A DNA stretch of 64,000 nt from Geomonas propionica. GTDB lineage: Bacteria > Desulfobacterota > Desulfuromonadia > Geobacterales > Geobacteraceae. Positions 26,216 to 34,633 of this stretch are shown here, piece after piece (positions within the stretch are counted from its first letter, which is position 1; each line of letters starts with the position of its first letter). The notes beneath the pieces were generated by a model that was given only the letters and a program-made list of their open reading frames with translations, did not search any database and had not been told where the DNA came from. The DNA is taken from assembly GCF_016458235.1 (NCBI RefSeq), contig NZ_JAEMHK010000017.1, positions 62,001-126,000 of the forward strand, given 5' to 3'. The translations under genes and the position numbers were made by a program.

Positions 26216-27163
26216 TTAAAGGCGCAGGTCCCGGTTGCCGTCAGCTTCCACCTTGGACGTGGTGCCAAGTTCCGGCTCGGGGAGCACCGTGTCCACCCGG
26301 GGCGGCAGGTAGCCCGCGCGCAGTTTCGGGGTGTACTTGCGGGTGAACTCCCTCTGGTTCAGGCTCAGCACGTAGCTCGCCAGCGCCTCGACCTGCTTGT
26401 CGCTCATGGCGTAGCCGCGCATGGGGGAGCCGGGGGAGACCCGCTGCGGGTCCTGGAAATGCTCGATGACCCAGTTCTGCTTGGAGCGGCTCCCCTTCAG
26501 GTTCTCCAGCGAGAAGTTGCTGGGGTCCTTGTCCGCGAAGGAGCTCAGGTCGGGGCCGACCGCGCCCCCCTGGCCGTTGATCTGGTGGCAGCCGGCGCAG
26601 TGCAGCTCCTGGTAGAGGGCGCGCCCCGCGATGAGCTTGTCCGCCTTGATCGCCTCGAAGTCCTTGTGGCAGTAGCCGCAGCGCGACTGCATCAGCCCCT
26701 TGGTCACCAGGGTCACCGGCCAGTTGTGGATCGGTTCGTGCGAAGAGCCGTAGTAGGTGGTGGCGAGCCCCTGGCCGCCGTGACAGATGGTGCAGCCGAA
26801 CCGCTCCACCGGGTGCTGCTTCAAAAGCTCCGGGTACGGGTGGGTCTTCAGCGGCTGGCCGGCCTGGGCGAAGAGCGGGTCCTCGATCGAGATGTGGCAG
26901 GTGACGCAGCGGTCCACCGTCTGCCATTCGGTCACCACCACCTGTTTCAGTTCCGGTTTCATCTCGGCCACCCGCTGGTACATGGCGGGGTTCTTGTCCC
27001 GGCCCAGCTTCCCCATCAGCTTTTCCCGGTAATCCTCCTGGTAGTACTTCCATTCCCGGTTGGTGTCGCGGAACCCCGCCACTCCCAGGAGGACCAGGCA
27101 GACGAGCCCGCAGACGACGCAGAGTGTGGTGAGCTTACGCAAGACTGCTTTTTCCATCTCCAT
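26216..27163 (-). CDS. Membrane-anchored tetraheme cytochrome c
   Basis: 315 aa. One N-terminal membrane helix (residues about 12-30) then four CxxCH motifs: CVTCH 86-90, CTICH 124-128, CGYCH 162-166, CAGCH 189-193. The last part (about 225-290) looks like a class I cytochrome domain continuing after the fourth heme. It follows the Rieske gene by 7 bp and replaces cytochrome c1 in the bc-type complex, a layout seen in Geobacteraceae and other deltaproteobacteria. Likely links methylhydroxylase electrons, the bc complex and outer respiratory cytochromes. Confidence 0.88.
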   Translation of the reverse strand: MEMEKAVLRKLTTLCVVCGLVCLVLLGVAGFRDTNREWKYYQEDYREKLMGKLGRDKNPAMYQRVAEMKPELKQVVVTEWQTVDRCVTCHISIEDPLFAQAGQPLKTHPYPELLKQHPVERFGCTICHGGQGLATTYYGSSHEPIHNWPVTLVTKGLMQSRCGYCHKDFEAIKADKLIAGRALYQELHCAGCHQINGQGGAVGPDLSSFADKDPSNFSLENLKGSRSKQNWVIEHFQDPQRVSPGSPMRGYAMSDKQVEALASYVLSLNQREFTRKYTPKLRAGYLPPRVDTVLPEPELGTTSKVEADGNRDLRL

Positions 27164-27170
27164 GCCCTCC

Positions 27171-27674
27171 CTAGACGACGAGTTTGGTCCGCTCGCGGTT
27201 CACCTTGGAGGTGTCCACCACGAGGGCGCCGGTGTGGTCCATGTACATCTCGTACCAAGGGAGGTCCTTGGGGGCCGGCCCGCCCAGCACCTCCCCCTTG
27301 TGGGCGAAGGTGGAGCCGTGGCAGGGGCAGGCGTAGGCCACGTCCGGGTCGTTCTCCACCTGCTTCACCAGGCACCCCAGGTGGGTGCAGGTCAGGGAAA
27401 CGGCGTGGATGCCGTCGCGCTCCCTGACGATCTCGACCCCGCGCCCCTCGATGACGATGCGGCTGCCGATGGGGAAGATGGAGAGGTCCCCCACCTTGAA
27501 GGCCCGGGCCGGCTCGTAGAGCACGTTGGGCTTCAGGAACCGCCCGGTCTGCAGGGCGATGCCGCCCACCCCCAGGGCAAGCGTCGTCGCCGTCACCTTC
27601 TTCACGAAACTCCTGCGTCCCTCGTCCAGCCCGTCGGGCATGGTCGCCGCACCCCCGAAGTTGTTCAGTTCCAT
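27171..27674 (-). CDS. Rieske [2Fe-2S] protein of the bc-type complex
   Basis: 167 aa. Rieske boxes CTHLGC (96-101) and CPCHGS (116-121). Its N-terminal anchor carries a twin-arginine signal, RRSFVKK at 20-26 before a hydrophobic helix, so export goes through Tat. Works with the cytochrome b pair encoded upstream to oxidise or reduce quinones. A TCCTCCTTG-complement site (AAGGAGGA) precedes the ATG. Confidence 0.94.
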   Translation of the reverse strand: MELNNFGGAATMPDGLDEGRRSFVKKVTATTLALGVGGIALQTGRFLKPNVLYEPARAFKVGDLSIFPIGSRIVIEGRGVEIVRERDGIHAVSLTCTHLGCLVKQVENDPDVAYACPCHGSTFAHKGEVLGGPAPKDLPWYEMYMDHTGALVVDTSKVNRERTKLVV

Positions 27675-27708
27675 GACGTATCCTCCTTGTTGTCTTTCGC
27701 TGTTGAAG

Positions 27709-27728
27709 TCCCCCTTTGCGAAGGGGGA
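27709..27728. repeat. Palindrome TCCCCCTTTGCGAAGGGGGA
   Basis: Near-perfect member of the GC-rich palindrome family between the Rieske gene start and the stop of the cytochrome b C-terminal subunit gene. Confidence 0.75.
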
Positions 27729-27734
27729 AACCCG

Positions 27735-28256
27735 TCAATGCCAGGGGAGGTTCAGGGTCCAGTTCGGCCCGCGCAGGAACTGCCCGATCACGATCAGGAT
27801 CCCCATGGCCACCACGAAGACGGTAAAAATGCTGGTGGCGACCCTGCGCTCCTTGGCGAACCAGACCCCGACGCCGGCAGGGTTACGGTCCAGGTACGGG
27901 AGAAACAAAAGCGACAGCACGATGGCCGCCGGGGCCACGATTCCCCCCAGGAAGGCGGAGTAGCTGACCAGCTCCTGGATCCCGACGAAGTACCAGGGCG
28001 CCTTGGCTGGGTTGGTGGAGTGCAGGGCGTTGGCCGGTTCCTCGAGCGGCGCGTTGAACAGAAGCGACACGGCGACGACCGCGATCCCCACCACCAGGAA
28101 GACCAGCAGTTCGCGCAGCACTAGGTGCGGCCAGCTGGAAACGGTGTCGCCGGGGTCCTTGTCCACCTGGAGCGAGTCCCCGTCCACGATGGCCATCAGC
28201 GAGTAGGTCTTGTTCGGGTCCCTCGGGAAAATCTCTTGTTTTTTAACCACGTGCAT
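27735..28256 (-). CDS. Cytochrome b C-terminal subunit (subunit IV-like)
   Basis: 173 aa. Contains DPGDTVSSWPHLVLRELLVF and the quinone-site region NPAKAPWYFVGIQELVSYSA (PEWY-like, here KAPWYFVG), then three membrane helices. Corresponds to the C-terminal half of cytochrome b, encoded separately as in b6f-type complexes. 36 bp downstream of the cytochrome b N-terminal gene. Confidence 0.9.
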   Translation of the reverse strand: MHVVKKQEIFPRDPNKTYSLMAIVDGDSLQVDKDPGDTVSSWPHLVLRELLVFLVVGIAVVAVSLLFNAPLEEPANALHSTNPAKAPWYFVGIQELVSYSAFLGGIVAPAAIVLSLLFLPYLDRNPAGVGVWFAKERRVATSIFTVFVVAMGILIVIGQFLRGPNWTLNLPWH

Positions 28257-28292
28257 GGCTGCACCTCCTCTCGGTCTGAATTCGATGCCGCA

Positions 28293-29036
28293 TTAACGGT
28301 CCGCCGGGCGGGACAGGCCGCCGTCCTTGCGGATCCTCCAGAAATGCACCCCCATGAGGACGAGCGCCGCCACGGGGAGCAGGGCCACGTGCAGCACGTA
28401 GAACCTGATCAACGCCATCTGCCCGACCTCGTTACCCCCGAGCATCACGAAGCGGATCTTCTCCCCGATCCAGGGGGCGTAGGCCGCGATGTTCGAGCCC
28501 ACGGTGATGGCCCAGAAGGCGAGCTGGTCCCAGGGGAGGAGGTAACCGGTGAAGCTCAGGAACAGGGTCATCAGCAAAAGGCAGATCCCCACCACCCAGT
28601 TGAACTCGCGGGGGGCCTTGTAGGAGCCGGTGTAGAAGACCCGGCACATGTGCAGGAACACGGCGGCGACCATGGCGTGGGCCGACCAGCGGTGGATGTT
28701 GCGCAGGATCACCCCGAAGGAGACCACGTACTCCAGGTCCTTCATGTTGTGGTAGGCGAGCTGCGTGGACGGGGTGTAGTAGAACATGAGCAGCGTCCCC
28801 GAGATGGCCAGGATCAGGAACAGGTAGAACGAGATCAGCCCAAGCCCAAGCGTGTAGCCAAAGCGCAGGGAGTTCTCGTGCACCCGCGCCGGGTGGATGT
28901 GCAAGAAGACGTTGCCGAAGACCGCCGCCGCCCGCGCCTGTTCCGGAGTCCCCTCCACGGGGCGCAGCACGGAACTCCTGATGTTCTTGGGGAGGTTCTT
29001 GATGGAATCTCTGATGCTGTAGACCGTTGCGCTCAT
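28293..29036 (-). CDS. Cytochrome b N-terminal (b6-like) subunit
   Basis: 247 aa, four transmembrane helices. Two heme-ligand histidine pairs are visible: IHRWSAHAM / VFLHMCRV in helix II and [10 protein letters not shown] / GVHFW in helix IV. It binds two b hemes and forms the core of the quinol-oxidising complex. Its place in a p-cresol operon supports a membrane-bound methylhydroxylase complex in which electrons enter the quinone or cytochrome pool through this bc module. Confidence 0.92.
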   Translation of the reverse strand: MSATVYSIRDSIKNLPKNIRSSVLRPVEGTPEQARAAAVFGNVFLHIHPARVHENSLRFGYTLGLGLISFYLFLILAISGTLLMFYYTPSTQLAYHNMKDLEYVVSFGVILRNIHRWSAHAMVAAVFLHMCRVFYTGSYKAPREFNWVVGICLLLMTLFLSFTGYLLPWDQLAFWAITVGSNIAAYAPWIGEKIRFVMLGGNEVGQMALIRFYVLHVALLPVAALVLMGVHFWRIRKDGGLSRPADR

Positions 29037-29049
29037 AGGTTTTCTCCTC

Positions 29050-30894
29050 CTATTCCCATTCCTCGTCGAGGTTGAACTCCGCCATGGTGATGGCGCCGCC
29101 GGGGCAGCGCCGGGCGCACATGCCGCAGGAGACGCACCTGCTTTCGTCCTTGATGATCGCGGTCCTCGCCCTGGTTCCCGGCGCCCCCTTTGCCAGGGCT
29201 GCGGTAAGCTGCACCAGCTTCTCGTCCCCCTCGACCTCCTCCAGGCGCACCAGCTTCAGCGTCCCCTGGGTGCAGGTGTCGACGCAGGTGCCGCACAAAA
29301 GGCAGCGGGAGCGGTCGAAGACGGTCTGGATGCTGCACTGCCGGCAGCGCGCCGCCTGCTCGCGGGCCTCCTTCTCCTGGAAACCCAGGGTGATCTCCTC
29401 CCGGGTCCTCACCCTTTCCTCCGCCTCCCGCTTGGGGATCTTGGCGGCGGCGATGGTGTCGCAGCGCGTGTTGACGAAGTCCGCCGGCAGGGCCCTCATG
29501 TACCCCCTCTGCCTGACCTGCAATGCTTCGCCCCGCAGGTAGCCGTGGATGGAGCGCGCCGCCTTCTGCCCGTCGGCGATCGCTTCGGTGGCGTTTCGGG
29601 CGAAGCGCCAGCGCACGTCCCCTCCGGCGAAGACCCCGGGGAGGCTGGTGGACATGTCGTCGCCCGCCTTGATCTGCCCGGCCGGGGTGACCTCCAGCCC
29701 CTCGAGCCCCTTCAGGGAGGCGAGATTCGAGGCCTGTCCCACCGCGAGGATCACCGAGTCCACCCGGATCACGTGCTCCGAGTCGGGTTCGAAAGTGGGC
29801 TTGAACCTCCCCTCGCCGTCGAAGATCGAGGCCACCTTCATGAACTGGACCCCGGTCACCCTGCCGTCCTCTCCCAGGAAGCGCTGCGGCCCCAGGGAGG
29901 GGTGGAAGGTGATCCCCTCTTCCTGCGCGTCCTCGATCTCGACACGGCTGGCAGGCATGGTCTCCCACGATTCCAGGCAGGCGATCATCACCTGCTGCGC
30001 CCCCTGGCGCACCGCGTGCTGGGCACAGTCAATGGCGACCCCGCCCCCCCCGATCACCAGGCAGCTTCTCCCCAGCTCGATCTGGTCATGGTTTCTGACG
30101 TAATCGATGCCGTTGTAGACGCCGCGCAGTCCGGTCCCCTCGATCTCGATGCGCATTGGGTCCTGCAGGCCGATGGTGAGGAGCACCGCCTGGTACCCCT
30201 GCTCGCGCAGCCGGGCAAGGGTCAGCTCGGCGCCCACCACGGTGTTCAGCCGAAGCTCCACCCCGAGCTCCAGGATGGCGTCAATCTCCTTTTGCAGGAC
30301 GTCCTTGGGGAGGCGAAAGGCCGGGATCCCGGAGCGGAGCTGACCGCCGGCGTGGGGAGCCGCCTCGAAGATGGTCACCGCGTACCCCAACAGCGCCAGG
30401 TCGTGGGCCGCGGTAAGCCCGGTGGGGCCGGAACCGACGATGGCCACTCGCGCCCCCTGGGCCGCGGTCGCCTGCTTGGTCCTGGCCTTTTCGACCTGTC
30501 TGGAGAGGTTCAGCACGTGGTTGCCCGCGCGGTCGCTCACCCAGTCGGCGCGCCGGGACAGCTCGTCCAGCCGCTGCACCACGCGTTTCGTGGAAGCGGC
30601 GCCGTGCTGGTCGCAGGCGAAGCGCTTCAGGGCCCGGATGTCCACCGGGGTGCCGGTCTCCCCCTTGCGGCAGGACTTCTCGCAGGGCGCCGTGCAGACC
30701 CTGCTGCAGACCGAGACCAGCGGGTTGGTCTGCCGGGCGATCAGGTAGGCCTTCTCGTAGTCACCCCTGGAGATGGCGCTCACGTAGCGCTTGGTGTCCG
30801 TCCCCACAGGGCAGGCGCTCTGGCACGCGGTCAGCGCCCGGTACTCCTCGATACCCAGGATCTTCACCTGGTACTTGCCGGTTTGTTGTTCCAT
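29050..30894 (-). CDS. FAD-dependent NAD(P)-type oxidoreductase with N- and C-terminal Fe-S modules (GltD-like)
   Basis: 614 aa. N-terminal glutamate-synthase-small-subunit Fe-S region ([24 protein letters not shown]), FAD fold [21 protein letters not shown] near 150, second nucleotide fold [14 protein letters not shown] near 285, and C-terminal cysteine clusters including [11 protein letters not shown] and [14 protein letters not shown] (two [4Fe-4S], bacterial ferredoxin type). Related proteins transfer electrons between NAD(P)H, ferredoxin and quinone systems. First soluble gene after the membrane protein and just before the bc complex genes; it could couple ferredoxin (from the AOR) to the bc complex. 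This is inference. Confidence 0.85.
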   Translation of the reverse strand: MEQQTGKYQVKILGIEEYRALTACQSACPVGTDTKRYVSAISRGDYEKAYLIARQTNPLVSVCSRVCTAPCEKSCRKGETGTPVDIRALKRFACDQHGAASTKRVVQRLDELSRRADWVSDRAGNHVLNLSRQVEKARTKQATAAQGARVAIVGSGPTGLTAAHDLALLGYAVTIFEAAPHAGGQLRSGIPAFRLPKDVLQKEIDAILELGVELRLNTVVGAELTLARLREQGYQAVLLTIGLQDPMRIEIEGTGLRGVYNGIDYVRNHDQIELGRSCLVIGGGGVAIDCAQHAVRQGAQQVMIACLESWETMPASRVEIEDAQEEGITFHPSLGPQRFLGEDGRVTGVQFMKVASIFDGEGRFKPTFEPDSEHVIRVDSVILAVGQASNLASLKGLEGLEVTPAGQIKAGDDMSTSLPGVFAGGDVRWRFARNATEAIADGQKAARSIHGYLRGEALQVRQRGYMRALPADFVNTRCDTIAAAKIPKREAEERVRTREEITLGFQEKEAREQAARCRQCSIQTVFDRSRCLLCGTCVDTCTQGTLKLVRLEEVEGDEKLVQLTAALAKGAPGTRARTAIIKDESRCVSCGMCARRCPGGAITMAEFNLDEEWE

Positions 30895-30951
30895 TTCCGA
30901 CTCCTCTTTGGCAGGTGGTGCGTTCTTTCCGGATCACTCACGTGCGGACGG

Positions 30952-32094
30952 CTACTGGGGCGCGGGAGGAGGACCGCTGGGGGGAAGCGGCGCCCTCAGG
31001 AAATAGAAGTTGTGAATCAGCGTCAAAAGGGCCACGAAGTGGAGGGTGAACAGCACGGAAACCACGTTCAGGTCGAAGGGAAGCCCCGCCGCCTGGACCC
31101 TGGCCACCACCGGAGGCATGATGAGCCGCATCAGGGCAATCCAGCCGAAGGCCAGGACGATCTCCGTGACGAAATTGCAGAGACCGCGCCTGGGCTGCTT
31201 GTACTTCGCGAAGGGGTAGTAGCCGAAGATGGCGCCGTGGAAGTTCTGCATCCCGATGATGGAGCCACCCAAGGCGGCGAAGGAAAAGGTCGGCGCCATG
31301 AACTTGAGGCTCACGGTCCAGCAGAGCCAGCCGAGGACGACGCAGACGGCGGTGTTGGCGATTTCCCCCAGGGGCTGCCGCATCTTGTAGAAGGGCCACT
31401 GCTGGAAGGTGAGCACGTTGGAGAATGCCTGGATCCAGACGATGATCCAGACCAGCAACCCGAAGAACCACTCCGCCTGGAAAGGACCCTTTGGGTCGTA
31501 GGAGGCGCCGGCGAAGGGGGTGCCGGAGAGATTCACCAGCTGCCACAAGAGTGCGGTGATGCCGACGATGACCGCCCCGCCACCGATGCCGCGCACCGCC
31601 GGGGAGCAGTTCTGGTTCAGCGGCCACCCGTTCCACGAGAAGGCGTACCAAAGGGTCACCGTGAAGAGGATGATGCCCCACCAGAACCCGACCGGGAACA
31701 GCGGGAAGCGGGGGTAGAGGTTGGTGGTGGCCAGGGGGCCCGCGATCGCGACCACGGTGAGCAGCGCCGTGGTGGAGAGGCCGGGCTTCCAGATGCCGTC
31801 GCCCGGCTTCCAGTTCCCCAAGGGAGGCGCGAAGGGCCAGCCACCCGAAACCAGCGGGGAGAAGACGACGATGCCGAACAGCACGTAAAAGGAGGCGGGG
31901 AGGAACACGGTGAAAAGCGCCCCGGTGGGGATGAAGTACATCATCGACCAGCTGATCCCCATGAACACCGCCAGGTAGACCACGAGCTGCCCGAATCCCG
32001 GGGCTGCGGCCACGCGACTCTCCCCGGCATCCAAGCAGGCCGTCTCGATTGCTTCCATGGTCACACCGTCCTGCCCATCCCCCGATATACTCAT
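30952..32094 (-). CDS. Uncharacterised polytopic membrane protein, paralogue of 2810-4090
   Basis: 380 aa from the ATG at 32094, which has GGGAGG 8 bases upstream; a longer frame begins at 32124 without such a site. About 10 hydrophobic helices. Shares FQQWPF, KQPRRG and AGLPFD-type segments with the membrane protein beside the benzoate-CoA ligase. No named family recognised. It is the first gene of the long phenolic operon, about 205 bases downstream of the predicted sigma54 start site. Candidate importer for p-cresol/4-hydroxybenzoate or a membrane subunit of the redox complex. Confidence 0.75.
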   Translation of the reverse strand: MSISGDGQDGVTMEAIETACLDAGESRVAAAPGFGQLVVYLAVFMGISWSMMYFIPTGALFTVFLPASFYVLFGIVVFSPLVSGGWPFAPPLGNWKPGDGIWKPGLSTTALLTVVAIAGPLATTNLYPRFPLFPVGFWWGIILFTVTLWYAFSWNGWPLNQNCSPAVRGIGGGAVIVGITALLWQLVNLSGTPFAGASYDPKGPFQAEWFFGLLVWIIVWIQAFSNVLTFQQWPFYKMRQPLGEIANTAVCVVLGWLCWTVSLKFMAPTFSFAALGGSIIGMQNFHGAIFGYYPFAKYKQPRRGLCNFVTEIVLAFGWIALMRLIMPPVVARVQAAGLPFDLNVVSVLFTLHFVALLTLIHNFYFLRAPLPPSGPPPAPQ

Positions 32095-32309
32095 GGCGCG
32101 TCCTCCCTTATGGATATCTTCCACAAACAGTTTTATGTGAGACTAAAATCGGTTCGCATCTGGCAACGCCAGTGTGACAGCCACCAGTTTGTTCATTTGT
32201 TATTATCGTTGTTACAGTTACTTACACACCTAATACTGTGACCGGCACGGGACAAGCCACCGTACCAGGACCTGCAGTCATCGTTTGCCCGCTGACACCC
32301 CCTTCCAAA

Positions 32310-32325
32310 AGCACGGGCAATGCCA
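32310..32325 (-). promoter_or_regulatory. Sigma54 (-24/-12) promoter of the phenolic operon
   Basis: On the minus strand the sequence reads TGGCATTGCCCGTGCT, matching TGGCAC-N5-TTGCW with the invariant GG and GC ten bases apart. The predicted start lies near 32299, giving a ~205-base leader before the first gene. The upstream sites at 32459-32515 are centred about 167 and 208 bases upstream of it, in the range used by XylR/DmpR-type activators. Confidence 0.75.
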
Positions 32326-32458
32326 AAACATCGTTATCGCTTGTATGCAAGATTATCGTTCCTGGAAAAACCATGTGAAATCGGTTAGGTGCGGATATGC
32401 GAGGGGCGTAATTTTTGTCGCACGCGATTTATCTGCGGCGAAAAGGCCCGCGCAGCTG

Positions 32459-32474
32459 TTCACCAATTGATGAA
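32459..32474. promoter_or_regulatory. XylR/DmpR-type upstream activating site 1
   Basis: TTCACCAATTGATGAA, very close to the TTGATCAATTGATCAA inverted repeat bound by DmpR/XylR-class activators. Centre at 32466. Confidence 0.7.
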
Positions 32475-32499
32475 ATTCGAGGGTGGTGCCCCGGCGGTT

Positions 32500-32515
32500 T
32501 TCATCATTTGATGAA
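32500..32515. promoter_or_regulatory. XylR/DmpR-type upstream activating site 2
   Basis: TTCATCATTTGATGAA, a perfect 7-bp inverted repeat with 2-bp centre, 41 bp (about four helical turns) from site 1. Confidence 0.72.
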
Positions 32516-32562
32516 CTCCATGTGGTAAGCACCGCAGCGGCGCAACCCGGCAAGATTTCATT

Positions 32563-32573
32563 ATCAATTTGAT
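32563..32573. promoter_or_regulatory. Possible third, weaker upstream site
   Basis: ATCAATTTGAT, an inverted repeat with the same ATCAA/TTGAT core, 60 bp beyond site 2. Weaker match and off the helical register; could serve the divergent regulator gene. Confidence 0.35.
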
Positions 32574-32715
32574 ATCACTGAACAATAGTAAAGAGACGTG
32601 CATTAGCCCCTACAGGGCACCCTGCGCGAGCAGATGGGAAGGAAGTTGAGCAACACTAGCGGCGGGAAAAAAGTAGCGAGCTACGGATGGTTACGCGCGC
32701 ACCGCAGAAAGCGGC

Positions 32716-32742
32716 TTGCAAATGTCTACAAATGAATATAAC
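32716..32742 (+). promoter_or_regulatory. Possible promoter of the phenol-sensor gene
   Basis: TTGCAA at 32716-32721 and TATAAC at 32737-32742 with a 15-base spacer, in the AT-rich part of the intergenic region upstream of 32879. The short spacer makes this tentative. A G/C-rich hairpin fragment of the dispersed repeat type (32784-32808) lies between it and the gene. Confidence 0.3.
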
Positions 32743-32878
32743 ATTGTTCTTCGTATTTTGGTATTGATATACCATTACTCATACCCCCCCCTCCGGTAGC
32801 GGGAGAGGGTCAGAGAGTAAGGGCAGGTCCTGGTCGCATTTTTGTTGTAATTGGACCGATCTGGAGGGCAGGACGAAG

Positions 32879-34627
32879 ATGAGCAAATCGCAGAAAAAGA
32901 AAAACATTCCCGGCGATGCCACCAGGAACAAGGTACGCTCCCTGGTGCACTTTTGCGCCGATACCGGCAACATCTGGCTGCACGAACACCGCATGCTGCT
33001 GATCCACGCGGAGGCGCAAGGGGCCATGCGCCGGGAACTGATCGACACCCTCGGTATGGCCCGCGCCAGAGCCCTGCTCATGCGCATGGGTTTCGCTTCC
33101 GGCGTTCAGGACGCGGAGGTGTTCAAAAGACAGCTCGAAGGGGTCTCGGACCAGGAGGCGTTCCTGGTCGGGACTCAGCTGCACACGCTGGAAGGGGTCG
33201 CCAAGGTCACCACGCTGGAATTGGAGGTCGACCGTACCGCGGGGAAGTTCTCCGGTCAGTTCATGTGGGAGAACTCCTGGGAAGGGAACTGGCACATGAG
33301 ACACTACGGTCCCCACTCAGCCCCGACCTGCTGGAGCCAAATCGGCTATGCCTGCGGCTACACCTCGGCGCTCATGGGGCGCCCCATCCTGTACAAGGAG
33401 GTGGAGTGCATCGGCAAGGGGGACAAGCATTGCCGCACCGTCGGCAAGCCCCTGGAGGAATGGGATGACACGGAGGAGTTCAAAAGGATCTTCCACCCCG
33501 ATCCGATAGCCGAAGAGCTCAGGGAACTGCAGAACCAAGTGGTGGAGCTGCGCTCGGCCATTAACGAGAAGGAGAAGCTCCCCGCGGACGTGGTGGGCAA
33601 ATCACCGGCGTTTTTGTCGGCTTACGGCCTGCTCAAGCAGGCGGCGGGAAGTCAGATCACGGTCCTCTTGCAGGGGGAGACCGGGGTCGGCAAGGAGGTG
33701 TTCGCGCGCACCCTGCACGAGCGAAGCAGCAGGAGCAAGGCCCCGTTCATCGCTGTGAACTGCGCCGCTATCCCCCATGACCTGGTGGAATCGGAGCTGT
33801 TCGGCGTGGAAAAAGGGGCCTACACCGGCGCGCTCGCATCACGCCCCGGGCGCTTCGAGCGGGCCAGCGGCGGCACCCTGTTCCTTGATGAGATCGGTGA
33901 TCTGCCACTGCCGGCGCAGGCGAAACTTCTGCGCGTGTTGCAGGAGGGGGAAATAGAGCGGCTGGGAGACCACAAGATTCGCAAGGTGGACGTAAGGCTG
34001 GTGGCGGCCACCAACATCGATCTGAAACAGCTGGTGAGTGAAGGGAAGTTCCGCTCGGACCTCTACTATCGTCTCAACGCGTTCCTGGTCAAGATCCCGT
34101 CGCTCAGGGAGAGGAAGGAGGACATCCTGCTGCTCGCTGAGCGCTTCATGGAGAAATACGCGGCGATACAGGGAAAGAAGCTGCGGGGCTTCACCGACAA
34201 GGCGAAGCGGGCCCTGCTGGCGTACCCGTGGCCCGGCAACATCCGCGAACTGCAGAACATGGTGGAGCGCGGGGTGATCCTGGCGCAGCACGGCGCCCGC
34301 ATCGAGCTGGAGCAGATGTTCTCCTCGACCGTGGAGGAAGCAAACCAGGAGTATAGCCTCAACAGCACCGGCAACCTCGACCTCAATCGCAGTTCGGCGG
34401 GAAAGGCGCTGTGCGAGGCGGTTCTGGAAGGCGGTCTACCCCTTGAGCAGTTGGAGAACATGATTATCAGGGCAGCCGTGGAGAAGGAGGGGGGCAATCT
34501 TGCCGCTTCGGCGCGTGCGCTGGGGCTCACCCGCCCGCAGCTTGCCTACCGCCTGGGGAGCCTGCAGCAGAAGGGGGAGGACTCGTTCCGCCTCCAGGAT
34601 CCTTTTGTCAACCCCGACGTCTGCTGA
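32879..34627 (+). CDS. Phenol-sensing sigma54 activator, XylR/DmpR/MopR type
   Basis: 582 aa. N-terminal aromatic-sensing domain (20-130), V4R zinc domain (to about 190), linker coil, AAA+ domain with Walker A GETGVGKE (266-273) and GAYTGA (313-318), C-terminal Fis-type HTH. With a constant offset of 4 residues, MopR's zinc ligands Cys155/Glu178/Cys181/Cys189 correspond to C151/E174/C177/C185 here, and the phenol-pocket His106 and Trp134 to H102 and W130. This strongly suggests a phenolic ligand such as p-cresol. Divergent from the phenolic operon, with its candidate binding sites in the gap. AGGA precedes the ATG. Confidence 0.92.
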   Translation: MSKSQKKKNIPGDATRNKVRSLVHFCADTGNIWLHEHRMLLIHAEAQGAMRRELIDTLGMARARALLMRMGFASGVQDAEVFKRQLEGVSDQEAFLVGTQLHTLEGVAKVTTLELEVDRTAGKFSGQFMWENSWEGNWHMRHYGPHSAPTCWSQIGYACGYTSALMGRPILYKEVECIGKGDKHCRTVGKPLEEWDDTEEFKRIFHPDPIAEELRELQNQVVELRSAINEKEKLPADVVGKSPAFLSAYGLLKQAAGSQITVLLQGETGVGKEVFARTLHERSSRSKAPFIAVNCAAIPHDLVESELFGVEKGAYTGALASRPGRFERASGGTLFLDEIGDLPLPAQAKLLRVLQEGEIERLGDHKIRKVDVRLVAATNIDLKQLVSEGKFRSDLYYRLNAFLVKIPSLRERKEDILLLAERFMEKYAAIQGKKLRGFTDKAKRALLAYPWPGNIRELQNMVERGVILAQHGARIELEQMFSSTVEEANQEYSLNSTGNLDLNRSSAGKALCEAVLEGGLPLEQLENMIIRAAVEKEGGNLAASARALGLTRPQLAYRLGSLQQKGEDSFRLQDPFVNPDVC

Positions 34628-34633
34628 GGGTCA

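Noticed and set aside
32161-32176. Second sigma54-like element on the minus strand (TCACACTGGCGTTGCC)
   Set aside because: The -12 GC is present but the essential -24 GG is replaced by CA.
32243-32258. Sigma54-like element on the plus strand (CGGCACGGGACAAGCC)
   Set aside because: GG/GC spacing is right but TT before GC is AA, and it would need a 620-base leader before the regulator gene; likely chance.
32285-32470. 61-codon frame in the regulatory gap
   Set aside because: It covers the sigma54 promoter and upstream sites, has no ribosome-binding site and no recognisable domain.
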